A stretch of DNA of 64,000 nucleotides from Aeromonas veronii (GTDB taxonomy: Bacteria; Pseudomonadota; Gammaproteobacteria; Enterobacterales; Aeromonadaceae). The position numbers were made by a program, and so were the translations under genes. Positions 17,206-27,943 of this stretch are shown here, piece after piece; position 1 is the first letter of the stretch, and each line of letters opens with the position of its first letter. The stretch is taken from the NCBI RefSeq assembly GCF_040215105.1, contig NZ_CP157875.1, forward strand, positions 2,595,501 to 2,659,500, written 5' to 3'. Under the pieces are notes generated by a model. It was not told where the DNA came from and made no database searches. It was given only the letters and a program-made list of their open reading frames with translations.

Positions 17206-17268
17206 GTCCCCGCCGTGCCCCCTGGGGCGCAACGGGACAATAAGAATAAGCGACAAAAGGTTTAAGTC

Positions 17269-17829
17269 ATGAGCCAACAATGTCAGTGCCAACACAACTC
17301 ATCCCCAGCGGGGCAAGGCCAATGCCAGAGCAAGGGATCTCTCCCGAGCCAGCAGGGCGATTTCGTCCTGAGTCAGGCCGAGCGCGACGCTATCGAACAT
17401 GAGAAACACCACTACGAGGATCCTCGTGCCGCCAGCATCGAAGCCCTCAAGATAGTGCAGCAGGCCCGCGGCTGGGTACCGGACGGGGCCATCTATGCCA
17501 TCGCCACCGAACTCGGCATCCCCGCCAGCGACGTGGAGGGGGTCGCCACTTTCTATAGCCAGATCTTCCGCCAGCCAGTGGGTCGTCACATCATTCGCGT
17601 CTGCGACAGCATGGTGTGCTACATCAATGGCCACGAGCAGTTGTTGGCGGGTCTGAAAGAGGTGATGAACCTGGCCCCGGGCCAGACCTCGGCGGACGGC
17701 CGCTTCACCCTGCTGCCAGTCTGCTGCCTCGGCAACTGCGACAAGGGGCCGGCGCTGATGATAGACGACGACACCTACGGCGGTCTCGATGCCATCGGCC
17801 TGCTGAAAACCCTGGAGGCCTACCCATGA
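17269..17829 (+). CDS. nuoE: NADH:quinone oxidoreductase subunit E (cluster N1a), with Cys-rich N-terminal extension
   Basis: This 186-residue thioredoxin-like subunit binds the [2Fe-2S] cluster N1a with C112, C117, C153 and C157 (VCDSMVC, then CCLGNC). Compared with the 166-residue E. coli protein the ligands are shifted by exactly 20, because the N-terminus carries about 20 extra residues with three cysteines (C5, C7, C19) and many Gln and Ser. The start ATG at 17269 is the only good choice before the conserved part. The stop overlaps nuoF by four bases (ATGA). Confidence 0.96.
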   Translation: MSQQCQCQHNSSPAGQGQCQSKGSLPSQQGDFVLSQAERDAIEHEKHHYEDPRAASIEALKIVQQARGWVPDGAIYAIATELGIPASDVEGVATFYSQIFRQPVGRHIIRVCDSMVCYINGHEQLLAGLKEVMNLAPGQTSADGRFTLLPVCCLGNCDKGPALMIDDDTYGGLDAIGLLKTLEAYP

Positions 17830-19196
17830 AGTCATTCGCCTCCCTGGGCACCGCCAACCGCATCGCCCGTGCCCCCGAGACCCATCCCCTCACCTGGCGT
17901 CTGCGCGACGACGGCCAGCCGGTCTGGCTGGAGGAGTACCAGTCCAAGCAGGGTTATGAGGCCGCCCGCAAGGCGCTGGGCCAGATGAGCCCGGACGAAA
18001 TCGTCAACACCGTCAAGGATGCCGGCCTCAAGGGCCGCGGCGGCGCCGGTTTCTCCACCGGCGTGAAGTGGGGCCTGATGCCCAAAGACGAGAGCATGAA
18101 CATCCGTTACCTGCTCTGCAACGCCGACGAGATGGAGCCGAACACCTGGAAGGATCGGCTGCTGATGGAACAGCTCCCCCACCTGCTGATCGAGGGGATG
18201 ATCATCTCGGCCCGGGCCCTCAAGGCCTACCGGGGCTACATCTTCCTGCGCGGCGAATACGTGGATGCGGCCATTCACCTGCGCCGTGCGGTGGAAGAGG
18301 CCAAGGCTGCGGGGCTGCTCGGCAAGAACATTCTGGGCTCGGGGTTTGACTTCGAGCTGTTCGTGCACACCGGCGCCGGTCGCTACATCTGCGGCGAGGA
18401 GACGGCCCTCATCAACTCCCTGGAGGGGCGTCGCGCCAACCCGCGCGCCAAGCCCCCCTTCCCCGCCGTCTCCGGCGTCTGGGGCAAGCCGACCTGCGTC
18501 AACAACGTCGAGACCCTGTGCAACGTGCCCGCCATCATCGGCAACGGCGTGGCCTGGTATCAGGGGCTGGCGCTGCCAGGCTCCGACGATCACGGCACCA
18601 AGCTGATGGGCTTCTCCGGCAAGGTCAACAACCCTGGCCTGTGGGAGCTGCCCTTTGGCATCACGGCCCGCGAGCTGTTTGAGCACTACGCCGGCGGCAT
18701 GAAGCCCGGCTATCGCCTGAAGGCCTGGCAACCCGGTGGCGCCGGTACCGGCTTTTTGCTGCCCGAGCACCTGGATGCCCAGATGTATGCCGGCGGCATC
18801 GGCAAGGTCGGCACCCGCATGGGTACGGGCCTCGCCATGGCGGTGGATGACAGCATCAACATGGTCGCCCTGCTGCGCAACATGGAGGAGTTCTTCGCCC
18901 GCGAATCCTGCGGCTGGTGCACCCCCTGCCGCGACGGCCTGCCCTGGAGCGTCAAGCTGTTGCGGGCGCTGGAGCGGGGCGAGGGTCAGCCCGGCGATCT
19001 CGAGACCCTGGCCCAGCTGTGCAACTTCCTCGGCCCCGGCAAGACCTTCTGCGCCCATGCGCCGGGGGCCGTCGAGCCCCTTGGCAGCGCGATGAAGTAT
19101 TTCCGCTCCGAATTCGAGGCCGGCGTCAAAGGCCATGGGGAGAATCGCAAGCTGCTCAAGGGGATCCAACCCAATCTGCTGAGCGAGCGCTGGTAA
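17826..19196 (+). CDS. nuoF: NADH:quinone oxidoreductase subunit F (NADH and FMN binding)
   Basis: This 456-residue subunit accepts electrons from NADH. The FMN/NADH glycine loop GRGGAGF is at residues 70-76, [13 protein letters not shown] is at 99-111, and the [4Fe-4S] N3 ligands are C362, C365, C368 ([11 protein letters not shown]) and C409. The start at 17826 overlaps the nuoE stop (ATGA). A longer in-frame reading from 17616 lies inside nuoE and is rejected. Confidence 0.97.
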   Translation: MKSFASLGTANRIARAPETHPLTWRLRDDGQPVWLEEYQSKQGYEAARKALGQMSPDEIVNTVKDAGLKGRGGAGFSTGVKWGLMPKDESMNIRYLLCNADEMEPNTWKDRLLMEQLPHLLIEGMIISARALKAYRGYIFLRGEYVDAAIHLRRAVEEAKAAGLLGKNILGSGFDFELFVHTGAGRYICGEETALINSLEGRRANPRAKPPFPAVSGVWGKPTCVNNVETLCNVPAIIGNGVAWYQGLALPGSDDHGTKLMGFSGKVNNPGLWELPFGITARELFEHYAGGMKPGYRLKAWQPGGAGTGFLLPEHLDAQMYAGGIGKVGTRMGTGLAMAVDDSINMVALLRNMEEFFARESCGWCTPCRDGLPWSVKLLRALERGEGQPGDLETLAQLCNFLGPGKTFCAHAPGAVEPLGSAMKYFRSEFEAGVKGHGENRKLLKGIQPNLLSERW

Positions 19197-19260
19197 CACG
19201 CGTGACTCGGCGACGCGCATTGCGCTGCACGTTTTATCTAATTGAAGTCAGGGAAGCTGT

Positions 19261-21990
19261 ATGGCCACCATTCATGTAGACGGTAAAGAGTACGAGGTAG
19301 ACGGGGCAGACAACCTGCTGCAAGCCTGTCTGTCCTTAGGGTTGGACGTCCCCTATTTTTGCTGGCACCCGGCGCTCGGCAGCGTCGGCGCCTGCCGCCA
19401 GTGTGCGGTCAAGCAGTATCAGAATGCCGATGACAAGCGCGGCCGCCTGGTCATGTCCTGCATGACCCCCTCCACCGATGGCAGTTACATCTCCATCGAG
19501 GACGAGGAGGCAAAGGAGTTTCGCAAGTGCGTGGTGGAGTGGCAGATGACCAACCACCCCCACGACTGCCCGGTGTGTGAAGAGGGGGGCGCCTGCCACC
19601 TGCAGGACATGACGGTGATGACCGGCCACAACAGCCGTCGCTACCGTTTCACCAAGCGCACCCACCAGAACCAGGATCTCGGCCCCTTCATCAGCCACGA
19701 GATGAACCGCTGCATCGCCTGCTATCGCTGCGTCCGTTACTACAAGGACTACGCGGGGGGCGAGGATCTCGGGGTCTACGGCGCCCACGACAACGTCTAC
19801 TTCGGCCGGGTCGAGGATGGCACCCTGGAGAGCGAGTTCTCCGGCAACCTGGTGGAGGTCTGCCCCACCGGCGTCTTCACCGACAAGACCCACTCCGAGC
19901 GCTACAACCGCAAGTGGGACATGCAGTTCGCCCCCAGCATCTGCCAGGGATGCTCGGTCGGCTGCAACATCAGCCCGGGTGAGCGCTATGGCGAGCTGCG
20001 CCGCATAGAGAACCGCTACCACGGCGCCCTGAACCACTACTTCCTGTGCGATCGTGGCCGCTTCGGCTACGGACACGTCAATCTGGCCGAGCGCCCCCGC
20101 CAGCCATTGCTGCGAGACGGTGGTGACAGGCTCGCCATCACGGTGGATGGCGCCCTCAACCGCGCCGCCGACGCCCTGCGCACCAGCGCCAGCGTCATCG
20201 GCATCGGCTCGCCCCGCGCGTCGCTGGAGAGCAACTTCGCCCTGCGCGAACTGGTGGGCGCCGCCAACTTCTACAGCGGCGTCGAGCAAAGCGAATGGGA
20301 GTGCCTGCAAAAGATGCTGCAGATCCTGCAGCAAAGCGGCGTGCGTACCCCGAGCCTGCGTGACATGGAAGAGGCCGACGCCGTGCTGGTGCTCGGCGAA
20401 GATGTCACCCAGACTGCCGCCCGCATCGCCCTGGCCCTGCGCCAGGCGGTCAAGGGCAAGGCCCGCGACATCGCCCGCAAGATGAAGGTGGACTTGTGGC
20501 AGGTCGCCGCCGTGCAGACCCTGGGTCAGAACGAGCGCTACCCGCTGCTCATCACCAGCCTGGACAGCACCCGCCTCGACGACGTGGCAAGCGGCACCCT
20601 GCGCGCCCCCCACGCCGATCAGGCACGCCTCGGTTTCGCCATCGCCCATCTACTGGATGACTCGGCCCCGACTCCCTCGGGTCTTGGCGCCGAACAGCAA
20701 GCCCTGGCCGCCCAGTGGGCCGAGCTGCTTGGCAACGCCAAGAAGCCACTTATCATTGCAGGCTCAAGTGCCCGCAGCCAGGCTCTGCTCGAGGCGGCCA
20801 GCAACATCGCTCGCGCCCTCAAGGGTCGCGGTCAGGCGGTGGAGATAGCCCTGGTGGCGCAAGAGACCAACAGCCTGGGTCTGGCCATGCTGGCCCAGGA
20901 CGCAGCCCCGCTGGAGGCGGCCCTTGCGCGCATCGAAGGGGAGGCCTCCCTCTCCCTCATCGCGCTGGAAAACGATCTCTACCGCCGCGCCCCCCGCAGC
21001 CGGGTGGACGGAGCCCTTGAGCGCCTGCAACACCTGCTGGTGGTGGATCATCAGGACACCGCTACCGCGAGCAAGGCCGATCTGGTCTTACCAGCCGCCA
21101 GCTTCGCCGAGGCGGACGGCACCCTCATCAACATGGAAGGCCGCGCCCAGCGCTTCTTCCAGGTCTATGCCCCCGCCTTCTACGACGCCGACATCCAGGT
21201 CCGTGAGGGCTGGCGCTGGCTGGCCGCCCTGCAAGGGGTGCTGGACAGAAAGCCCCTGCGCTGGAACACCTTCGACGAGGTGAGCAGCGCCTGCGCCGCC
21301 AGTGCCCCGCTGCTCAATACCATGGGTGAAGCTGCCCCCAACGCCGGTCTGCGCATCCGCGGCATGAAGCTCGCCCGCGAGCCGCACCGCTACAGCGGTC
21401 GCACCTCCATGCTGGCGAATCAGAACGTGAGCGAGCCTCGGGTCGCCCAAGATCCCGATTCGCCGTTCAACTTCTCCATGGAAGGCTACGCCGGTGCCCG
21501 CCAACCCCTGCAACAGGTACCGTTTGCCTGGGCGCCGGGCTGGAACTCGCCCTCTGCCTGGAACAAGTTCCAGGACGAGGTGGGTGGCAACCTGCGCGCC
21601 GGGGATCCCGGTCGCCGTCTGCTGGAGCCTGGTGAAGGCGGCCTCGGCTGGTTCAATAGCATCCCCTCCTCCTTCAGTGCCCAGGCGGCCCTGCAGGTGG
21701 TGAGTTACGATCAGCTGTTCGGCGCCGAGGAGCTATCCGCCAAGAGCCCGGTCATCCAGGCGCGGATGAGCGAGCCCACCCTGGTCCTGAACCCGGCGGA
21801 CGCCGACCGTCTGGCGCTCCAGGCCGGTAGCGAGATCGCCCTCTCCTGGGGTGGCAATCACTGGCGACTGCGTCTGCAACTGAGCGACAACCTGGCTCAG
21901 GGGCTGCTCGGCCTGCCGCTTGGGGTGAACGGCCTACCGACCGCCCTGCACCACGCCCTCATCGATAACCTGCAGGAGGTCATCGCATGA
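19261..21990 (+). CDS. nuoG: NADH:quinone oxidoreductase subunit G
   Basis: This 909-residue subunit has the N-terminal ferredoxin-like part with N1b ligands C34, C45, C48 and C67, N5 ligands H99, C103, C106 and C112, and N4 ligands C151, C154, C157 and C201. The extra N7 cluster ligands C228, C231, C235 and C263 are also kept. The rest is the molybdopterin-oxidoreductase-like scaffold. Cysteine positions equal those of the E. coli protein. Start has AGGGAAG upstream; the stop overlaps nuoH by four bases. Confidence 0.97.
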   Translation: MATIHVDGKEYEVDGADNLLQACLSLGLDVPYFCWHPALGSVGACRQCAVKQYQNADDKRGRLVMSCMTPSTDGSYISIEDEEAKEFRKCVVEWQMTNHPHDCPVCEEGGACHLQDMTVMTGHNSRRYRFTKRTHQNQDLGPFISHEMNRCIACYRCVRYYKDYAGGEDLGVYGAHDNVYFGRVEDGTLESEFSGNLVEVCPTGVFTDKTHSERYNRKWDMQFAPSICQGCSVGCNISPGERYGELRRIENRYHGALNHYFLCDRGRFGYGHVNLAERPRQPLLRDGGDRLAITVDGALNRAADALRTSASVIGIGSPRASLESNFALRELVGAANFYSGVEQSEWECLQKMLQILQQSGVRTPSLRDMEEADAVLVLGEDVTQTAARIALALRQAVKGKARDIARKMKVDLWQVAAVQTLGQNERYPLLITSLDSTRLDDVASGTLRAPHADQARLGFAIAHLLDDSAPTPSGLGAEQQALAAQWAELLGNAKKPLIIAGSSARSQALLEAASNIARALKGRGQAVEIALVAQETNSLGLAMLAQDAAPLEAALARIEGEASLSLIALENDLYRRAPRSRVDGALERLQHLLVVDHQDTATASKADLVLPAASFAEADGTLINMEGRAQRFFQVYAPAFYDADIQVREGWRWLAALQGVLDRKPLRWNTFDEVSSACAASAPLLNTMGEAAPNAGLRIRGMKLAREPHRYSGRTSMLANQNVSEPRVAQDPDSPFNFSMEGYAGARQPLQQVPFAWAPGWNSPSAWNKFQDEVGGNLRAGDPGRRLLEPGEGGLGWFNSIPSSFSAQAALQVVSYDQLFGAEELSAKSPVIQARMSEPTLVLNPADADRLALQAGSEIALSWGGNHWRLRLQLSDNLAQGLLGLPLGVNGLPTALHHALIDNLQEVIA

Positions 21991-22952
21991 GCGACGCCCT
22001 GATGGATCTGCTGATCGAGATAGGCAAGGCCCTGATCGTGCTGGTAGGCATAGTGGGGGCTGGCGCCTTCATGAGCTTCATCGAGCGCCGCCTGCTGGCG
22101 CTGTGGCAGGACAGATACGGTCCCAATCGGGTGGGCCCCTTCGGCCTGCTGCAGCTGGCGGCCGACATGGTCAAGATGTTCTTCAAGGAGGACTGGATCC
22201 CGCCGTTCGCGGATCGCCGGATCTTCGTGCTGGCCCCCATAATCGCGTTTACCGCCTTCATCCTGGCGTTTGCGGTGGTGCCCATCACGCCCACCTGGGG
22301 CGTGGCGGATCTCAACGTGGGCCTGCTCTACATCCTGGCCATCGCGGGGCTGGCGGTCTATGCTGTGCTGTTCGCCGGCTGGTCGAGCAACAACAAGTAC
22401 TCCTTGCTCGGCAGCCTGCGCGCCTCGGCCCAGACCCTCTCCTACGAGGTGTTCCTCGGTCTGTCGCTGATGGGCATCGTCATCCAGACCGGCAGCTTCA
22501 ACCTGCGTGACATCGTCGAGGCCCAGGCCGGCATGTGGAACGTGATCCCCCAGATCCTGGGCTTTGTCACCTTCCTGTTTGCCGGGGTCGCCGTCACCCA
22601 TCGCCACCCGTTCGATCAGCCGGAGGCCGAGCAGGAGCTTGCCGACGGTTATCACATCGAGTACGCGGGCATGAAATGGGGTCTGTTCTTCGTCGGAGAG
22701 TACATCGGCATCGTGCTGGTCTCCTCCCTCATCGTGACCCTGTTCTTCGGTGGCTGGCACGGCCCCTGGCTGCCCCCCTTCGTCTGGTTCGCCCTGAAGA
22801 CCGCCTGTTTCATGGTGTTTTTCATCCTGCTGCGGGCCTCTTTGCCCCGCCCACGCTTCGACCAGGTGATGTCATTCGGCTGGAAGGTCTGCCTGCCGCT
22901 GACCCTGCTCAATATGCTGGTGACTGGCGCCGTGGTGCTGATGAATGCGTAA
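21987..22952 (+). CDS. nuoH: NADH:quinone oxidoreductase subunit H
   Basis: This 321-residue membrane subunit with about eight helices lies at the interface with the peripheral arm and forms the quinone entry chamber. Typical stretches are [20 protein letters not shown] near residue 31 and a basic/acidic loop near 215 ([20 protein letters not shown]). The start overlaps nuoG (ATGA). A 90-bp gap to nuoI carries a short coupled ORF. Confidence 0.97.
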   Translation: MSDALMDLLIEIGKALIVLVGIVGAGAFMSFIERRLLALWQDRYGPNRVGPFGLLQLAADMVKMFFKEDWIPPFADRRIFVLAPIIAFTAFILAFAVVPITPTWGVADLNVGLLYILAIAGLAVYAVLFAGWSSNNKYSLLGSLRASAQTLSYEVFLGLSLMGIVIQTGSFNLRDIVEAQAGMWNVIPQILGFVTFLFAGVAVTHRHPFDQPEAEQELADGYHIEYAGMKWGLFFVGEYIGIVLVSSLIVTLFFGGWHGPWLPPFVWFALKTACFMVFFILLRASLPRPRFDQVMSFGWKVCLPLTLLNMLVTGAVVLMNA

Positions 22953-22962
22953 CCAGAGCGAT

Positions 22963-23046
22963 ATGGATATGACGACTGTTGGGCCGTCTGTGACCCCGAA
23001 CCGGGCAGACGCCAGTGCTGATAAATGTGCAGTGAGGCACCTATGA
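22963..23046 (+). CDS. Candidate 27-codon coupled mini-ORF between nuoH and nuoI
   Basis: The ATG at 22963 opens a 27-codon frame (starts [10 protein letters not shown], ends CAVRHL) whose stop TGA overlaps the nuoI start as ATGA. Its ribosome binding site is weak (CCAGAG). No homology is recognised. It may serve only to couple nuoI translation, or be chance. Confidence 0.2.
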   Translation: MDMTTVGPSVTPNRADASADKCAVRHL

Positions 23047-23585
23047 AGATTACGAGCATTATCAAGGGTGTGGGTACCCAGTTACGCAGTCTGGGCATGG
23101 TGTTCTCCCATGCCTGGCGCCCCCGCGAGACCCTGAACTACCCGGAGCAGGCCGTCTATGCGGCCCCCCGTTTTCGCGGCCGCATCGTCCTGACCCGGGA
23201 TCCCGACGGCGACGAGCGCTGCGTGGCGTGCAACCTGTGCGCCGTGGCCTGCCCGGTCGGCTGCATCTCCCTGCAAAAGTCCGAACGGGACGACGGCCGC
23301 TGGTATCCGGAGTTCTTTCGCATCAACTTCTCTCGCTGCATCTTCTGCGGTCTGTGCGAAGAAGCCTGCCCCACCACCGCCATCCAGCTCACGCCGGATT
23401 TCGAGATGGGGGAATATCGCCGCCAGGACCTGGTGTACGAGAAGGAAGACTTGCTGATCAGCGGCCCCGGCAAATACCCGGACTACAACTTCTACCGCAT
23501 GAGCGGGATGGCTATCGACGGCAAGCCCAAAGGGGATGCCGAGAATGAAGCCAAACCCATCGATGTCAAGAGCCTGCTGCCCTGA
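23043..23585 (+). CDS. nuoI: NADH:quinone oxidoreductase subunit I (clusters N6a/N6b)
   Basis: This 180-residue subunit carries two [4Fe-4S] motifs: [14 protein letters not shown] and [17 protein letters not shown]. It relays electrons from NuoG to NuoB. The ATG at 23043 has GAGG five bases upstream; a start at 23025 would add six atypical residues. It is followed by nuoJ after 10 bases. Confidence 0.97.
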   Translation: MKITSIIKGVGTQLRSLGMVFSHAWRPRETLNYPEQAVYAAPRFRGRIVLTRDPDGDERCVACNLCAVACPVGCISLQKSERDDGRWYPEFFRINFSRCIFCGLCEEACPTTAIQLTPDFEMGEYRRQDLVYEKEDLLISGPGKYPDYNFYRMSGMAIDGKPKGDAENEAKPIDVKSLLP

Positions 23586-23595
23586 GGAGTCATTC

Positions 23596-24147
23596 ATGGA
23601 ACTGGCATTCTATGCCGCGGCCCTGGTCGCCATTTACAGCACGTTGCGGGTGATCAGCACCAGCAATCCCATGCACGCGCTGCTCAACCTCATCATCTCA
23701 CTCATCGCCGTGGCCATGATCTTCTTCTGCCTGGGGGCCTCTTTCGCGGGCGCCCTGCAGGTGATCGTCTACGCCGGCGCCATCATGGTGCTGTTCGTGT
23801 TCGTGGTGATGATGCTGAACCTGGGGACAGCCCAGGATCAGGAGAAACGCTGGCTCACCCCCACCACCTGGGGTGGCCCCGCCTTGCTCTCACTCATCCT
23901 GCTCGGCTTTCTGGCCCACGGCATCCTCGGGGTGACCGGCGGCGAGCTGGGCCATACCGATGTCAGCGCCAAGGAGGTCGGCATCGCCCTGTTCGGCCCC
24001 TATGTGCTGGCGGTGGAGCTCGCCTCCATCCTGCTGCTGGCGGGTCTGGTCACCGCCTATCACCTGGGCCGTGAGGACAAGCGCGGGGAGGTGCTTTCCG
24101 TCCCCAAAACCGCCCCGCAACCGAACCAAGAAGGAGGTCAGCAATGA
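23596..24147 (+). CDS. nuoJ: NADH:quinone oxidoreductase subunit J
   Basis: This 183-residue membrane subunit has five helices, including the conserved FVVMMLNLG region near residue 72 and the [20 protein letters not shown] helix. The ATG at 23596 has GAGGAG seven bases upstream. An earlier in-frame start at 23536 lies within nuoI and is not used. Its stop overlaps nuoK by four bases. Confidence 0.96.
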   Translation: MELAFYAAALVAIYSTLRVISTSNPMHALLNLIISLIAVAMIFFCLGASFAGALQVIVYAGAIMVLFVFVVMMLNLGTAQDQEKRWLTPTTWGGPALLSLILLGFLAHGILGVTGGELGHTDVSAKEVGIALFGPYVLAVELASILLLAGLVTAYHLGREDKRGEVLSVPKTAPQPNQEGGQQ

Positions 24148-24452
24148 GTGGTATCCCTATGGAACATGGACTGTTGCTGGCGGCCATCTTGTTTGCCATC
24201 GGCCTGTGCGGTCTGCTGATTCGTCGTAACTTGCTGTTTATCCTCATGAGTATCGAAATCATGATGAATGCGTCCGCGCTGGCGTTCGTGGTGGCAGGTA
24301 GCCGCTGGGCCCAGGCCGATGGCCAGATCATGTACATACTGGTGATTTCTCTGGCGGCAGCGGAGGCCAGCATCGGCCTCGCCCTGTTACTGCTGCTCTA
24401 TCGTCGTTACCACACCCTGAACGTGGACACTGTGAGCGAGATGCGCGGATGA
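24144..24452 (+). CDS. nuoK: NADH:quinone oxidoreductase subunit K
   Basis: This 102-residue subunit has three membrane helices and the conserved membrane-buried glutamates of the proton path ([11 protein letters not shown] and [10 protein letters not shown]). It starts with AAGGAGG upstream, overlaps nuoJ and nuoL by four bases each (ATGA), and is a tightly coupled part of the operon. Confidence 0.97.
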   Translation: MSGIPMEHGLLLAAILFAIGLCGLLIRRNLLFILMSIEIMMNASALAFVVAGSRWAQADGQIMYILVISLAAAEASIGLALLLLLYRRYHTLNVDTVSEMRG

Positions 24453-26296
24453 GCCTCCTATTCCTGACTTTCCTGTTCCCGCTGCTGGGATGGCTGCTGC
24501 TGGCCTTCTCCATCGGCCGTTTCGGTGAGCGTACCTCTGCCCTCATCGGTGTCGGCAGTATCGGTCTGTCGGCCCTGACTACCCTCTGGGTCGGCATCGA
24601 TTTCCTGAGCACCATGCCAGCTGGCGGCGTCTACACCCAGACCCTGTGGCAATGGATGTCGGTGGGCGAATTCCAGCCCACCTTCCGCTTGGCACTGGAT
24701 GGGCTGTCGCTCACCATGCTGGGGGTGGTGACCGGGGTGGGTTTCTTCATCCACCTGTTCGCCTCCTGGTACATGCGCGGGGAAGAGGGCTATTCGCGCT
24801 TCTTCACCTACACCAACCTGTTCATCGCCAGCATGCTGTTCCTGGTGCTGGCTGACGATCTGCTGTTCGTCTATCTCGGCTGGGAAGGGGTGGGGCTGTG
24901 CAGTTACCTGCTGATCGGCTTCTACTACCGCAACCCCGCCAATGGCGCGGCCGCCCTCAAGGCGTTCGTGGTGACCCGGGTCGGCGACGTCTTCCTCGCC
25001 ATCGGTCTGTTCGTGCTCTATCGGGAGCTCGGCACCCTCAACATCCACGAATTGCTGGTGCGTGCCCCGGCCATGTTTGCCGAAGGCTCCCCTGCCCTGT
25101 CGTTCGCCTGTCTGATGCTGCTCGGCGGCGCGGTCGGCAAGTCCGCCCAGTTGCCGCTGCAGACCTGGCTGGCTGACGCCATGGCGGGCCCGACCCCGGT
25201 CTCGGCGCTGATCCACGCGGCCACCATGGTGACGGCAGGGGTCTACCTCATCGCCCGTACCCACGGCCTCTTCCTGCTGGCGCCGGAGATCCTGCATCTG
25301 GTGGCCCTGGTCGGTGCCATTACCCTGGTGCTGGCGGGCTTTGCCGCCCTGGTGCAGACCGATATCAAGCGCATTTTGGCCTACTCCACCATGAGCCAGA
25401 TTGGCTACATGTTCCTGGCCCTGGGGGTAGGTGCCTGGGAAGGTGCCATCTTCCACCTGATGACCCACGCCTTCTTCAAGGCGCTGCTGTTCCTCTCCGC
25501 CGGCGCCGTCATCGTGGCGACCCATCACGAGCAGAACATCTTCAAGATGGGGGGCCTGCGCAAGAGCCTGCCGCTGGTCTATGCCTGCTTCCTGGTCGGG
25601 GGATCGGCGCTCGCCGCCCTGCCACTGGTGACTGCCGGCTTCTACAGCAAGGACGCCATCCTCTGGCAGGTGCAGGCCAGTGGCCAGAGCGTCCTGCTGT
25701 GGGCGGGACTGGCGGGGGCCTTCCTGACCTCCCTCTACACCTTCCGCCTCATCTTCATCGCCTTCCACGGCAAGGCGCAAACCGAGGCCCACGCCGGTCA
25801 CGGCCTGGCCCACCAGCTCCCCTTGCTGGTGCTGCTGGTGCTCTCCACCGCCATCGGTGCCTGGATAACGCCCCCCCTGGCCGGTGTGCTGCCGGCAGGG
25901 CCCGGGGATCATGTCGAAGAGGGCCGCCACACTCTGGAAATAGCCTCCGGCATCATCGCCGTGGCAGGTATCGCGCTCGCCGCCTTCCTGTTCCTCGGCG
26001 AGCGTCGCTTGGCCAAGCGCATCGCACAGAGCGCCCCCGGCCGTGTGCTCAGCACCCTCTGGTTCAACGCCTGGGGCTTTGACTGGCTCTATGACCTGCT
26101 CTGGGTCAAGCCCTACCTGCTGGCAACCCGACTGCTCGGCAAAGATCCCCTGGATCGTGCGATGAACCTGCCCGCGGTGCTGGCCCAGACAGGCCACCAG
26201 CTGCTGGCCTGGACCGTCTCCGGCAAGTTGCGCTGGTATGCGGCCTCCATGGGGATGGGCGCGGCCCTGATCCTGGCCCTGCTGCTGCTCGGCTGA
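24449..26296 (+). CDS. nuoL: NADH:quinone oxidoreductase subunit L
   Basis: This 615-residue antiporter-like subunit is the distal proton pump, with the long lateral helix at its C-terminus. Typical segments are [20 protein letters not shown] near residue 143, [20 protein letters not shown] near 237 and [16 protein letters not shown] near 305. The start overlaps nuoK. An 82-bp gap to nuoM follows. Confidence 0.97.
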   Translation: MSLLFLTFLFPLLGWLLLAFSIGRFGERTSALIGVGSIGLSALTTLWVGIDFLSTMPAGGVYTQTLWQWMSVGEFQPTFRLALDGLSLTMLGVVTGVGFFIHLFASWYMRGEEGYSRFFTYTNLFIASMLFLVLADDLLFVYLGWEGVGLCSYLLIGFYYRNPANGAAALKAFVVTRVGDVFLAIGLFVLYRELGTLNIHELLVRAPAMFAEGSPALSFACLMLLGGAVGKSAQLPLQTWLADAMAGPTPVSALIHAATMVTAGVYLIARTHGLFLLAPEILHLVALVGAITLVLAGFAALVQTDIKRILAYSTMSQIGYMFLALGVGAWEGAIFHLMTHAFFKALLFLSAGAVIVATHHEQNIFKMGGLRKSLPLVYACFLVGGSALAALPLVTAGFYSKDAILWQVQASGQSVLLWAGLAGAFLTSLYTFRLIFIAFHGKAQTEAHAGHGLAHQLPLLVLLVLSTAIGAWITPPLAGVLPAGPGDHVEEGRHTLEIASGIIAVAGIALAAFLFLGERRLAKRIAQSAPGRVLSTLWFNAWGFDWLYDLLWVKPYLLATRLLGKDPLDRAMNLPAVLAQTGHQLLAWTVSGKLRWYAASMGMGAALILALLLLG

Positions 26297-26307
26297 GGGT
26301 GAGCAAC

Positions 26308-26382
26308 ATGAGACAACACCCTGCGGCAGGCCCGGTGCCTGCCCCATTAGAACTAGAAACTAGACGAGAGCTGATATCGTGA
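26308..26382 (+). CDS. Candidate 24-codon coupled mini-ORF between nuoL and nuoM
   Basis: The ATG at 26308 follows a purine-rich GAGGGTGAG site and opens a 24-codon frame (starts [10 protein letters not shown], ends RRELIS). Its TGA stop overlaps the nuoM GTG start as GTGA. The nuoM start itself has only a weak site upstream, so ribosome delivery from this ORF is plausible. No homology recognised. Confidence 0.27.
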   Translation: MRQHPAAGPVPAPLELETRRELIS

Positions 26383-27893
26383 CCTTACTCTGGATCTTGT
26401 TAATTCCTTTTATCGGCGGCTTGCTCTGCTGGCAGATGGAGCGCCTCGGCGGACAGTTCGTCCGTTGGGTCGCCCTGCTCTCCATGGGCGCCTGCCTGCT
26501 GCTCTCCGGTGCCATCTGGCTTGGCAGTGACTTCTCCCTGGCCAACCCCGGCCTGCCGGTCTGGGCGGCGGAGTGGCAGTTGCCCTGGATCCCTCGCTTT
26601 GGCATCTCGTTGCACCTGGCGGTGGACGGCCTGTCGCTTCTGATGGTGATGCTCACCAGCTTCATCGGCGTGCTGGCCATCCTCTGTTCCTGGAAGGAGA
26701 TCGTGCAGCGCATCGGCTTCTTCCACCTGAACCTGCTGTGGATTTTGGGTGGCGTGCTCGGGGTCTTCATGGCGGTGGATCTATTCCTCTTCTTCTTCTT
26801 CTGGGAGATGATGCTGGTCCCCATGTACTTCCTGATCGCGCTCTGGGGACACTCGGTCACCGACGGCAAGTCGCGCATCAACGCGGCCACCAAGTTCTTC
26901 ATCTACACCCAGGCGAGCGGCCTCATCATGCTGGTCGCCATCCTGGGGTTGGTGCTGACCCACCACAGCGCCACCGGCATCTTCACCTTCAACTATCAGG
27001 ATCTGCTGAGCACCCCCATGAGCATGAGCGTGCAGTGGCTGCTGATGCTGGGCTTCTTCATCGCCTTCGCGGTCAAGATGCCATTGGTGCCCCTGCACGG
27101 CTGGCTGCCGGATGCCCATAGCCAGGCGCCGACCGCAGGTTCCGTGGACCTGGCGGGCATTCTGCTCAAGACCGCCGCCTACGGCCTGCTGCGCTTCACC
27201 CTGCCGCTCTTCCCCGACGCCTCCGCCGCCTTCGCCCCCTATGCCATGGGCCTTGGTCTGTTTGGCATCGTCTACGGTGCCCTGCTGGCGTTTGCCCAGA
27301 CCGACATCAAGCGTCTGGTGGCCTACACCAGCATCTCCCACATGGGTTTCGTGATGATCGCCATCTACTCGGGCAGCGAACTGGCCCTGCAGGGTGCGGT
27401 GGTGCAGATGATCGCCCACGGCCTCTCCGCCGCCGGTCTGTTCATCCTGTGCGGTCAGCTCTATGAGCGCCTGCACACCCGGGACCTGCGCCAGATGGGC
27501 GGTCTGTGGGGACGCCTTCGCTACCTGCCCGGCGTGATGCTGTTCTTCTCGGTGGCGTCTCTGGGCATGCCGGGGACCGGCAACTTCATCGGCGAGTTCC
27601 TGATCCTCATCGGCAGCTTCCAGGTGGCCCCCATCATGACCATCATCGCCACCTTCGGTCTGGTGCTGGCTTCGGTCTACTCCCTCATCATGCTGCAGCG
27701 CGCCTGCTTCGGCGCTCCCAAGGACGAGAAGGTCCTGAAGGGACTGGACAAGCGGGAGCTCGCCATGATGCTGACCATCGCGAGCCTTCTGGTGCTGCTC
27801 GGTCTCTATCCCCAACCTGTGCTGGATACCGCCAGCAGCAGCCTGTTGAGCGTGCTGCACTGGTATGCGCTGCCGGCCACAGGAGCACTGTGA
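26379..27893 (+). CDS. nuoM: NADH:quinone oxidoreductase subunit M
   Basis: This 504-residue antiporter-like subunit forms one of the three parallel proton channels. Typical segments are FFFFWEMMLVPMYFLIALWG near residue 139 (with the key glutamate), KMPLVPLHGWLPDAHSQAP near 233 and IKRLVAYTSISHMGFVM. It uses a GTG start at 26379, overlapping the stop of a short upstream ORF. Its stop overlaps the start of another short ORF (TGATG). Confidence 0.96.
   Translation: MTLLWILLIPFIGGLLCWQMERLGGQFVRWVALLSMGACLLLSGAIWLGSDFSLANPGLPVWAAEWQLPWIPRFGISLHLAVDGLSLLMVMLTSFIGVLAILCSWKEIVQRIGFFHLNLLWILGGVLGVFMAVDLFLFFFFWEMMLVPMYFLIALWGHSVTDGKSRINAATKFFIYTQASGLIMLVAILGLVLTHHSATGIFTFNYQDLLSTPMSMSVQWLLMLGFFIAFAVKMPLVPLHGWLPDAHSQAPTAGSVDLAGILLKTAAYGLLRFTLPLFPDASAAFAPYAMGLGLFGIVYGALLAFAQTDIKRLVAYTSISHMGFVMIAIYSGSELALQGAVVQMIAHGLSAAGLFILCGQLYERLHTRDLRQMGGLWGRLRYLPGVMLFFSVASLGMPGTGNFIGEFLILIGSFQVAPIMTIIATFGLVLASVYSLIMLQRACFGAPKDEKVLKGLDKRELAMMLTIASLLVLLGLYPQPVLDTASSSLLSVLHWYALPATGAL
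27875..27888 (+). repeat. Intercistronic repeat, copy 1 (3' end of nuoM)
   Basis: GGCCACAGGAGCAC occurs here and again at 27978-27991, 103 bases apart. Each copy supplies an AGGAG ribosome binding site seven bases before an ATG. Confidence 0.8.
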
Positions 27894-27943
27894 TGATGCC
27901 TTCTCTTTCGTCCTCTTCGTTCACGTCAGGAGCCTTGTCATGA
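27893..27943 (+). CDS. Candidate 16-codon coupled mini-ORF 1 between nuoM and nuoN
   Basis: The ATG at 27893 overlaps the nuoM stop (TGATG) and has AGGAG seven bases upstream. The frame [16 protein letters not shown] ends in a TGA that overlaps the next ATG. A second ATG codon follows the first directly. A peptide this short with five successive hydroxyl-rich codons is more likely regulatory or coupling than functional by itself. Confidence 0.3.
   Translation: MMPSLSSSSFTSGALS

Noticed and set aside
17206..17268. A coupled mini-ORF between nuoCD and nuoE
   Set aside because: The frame that would end in ATGA at nuoE is open but contains no ATG, GTG or TTG start.
15310..17295. A 661-codon open frame antisense to nuoCD
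   Set aside because: Same compositional artefact; it starts and ends inside neighbouring nuo genes and shows no family motif.
24458..26347. A 629-codon open frame antisense to nuoL
   Set aside because: Gln- and Gly-rich shadow of a hydrophobic gene; no start signals or motifs.
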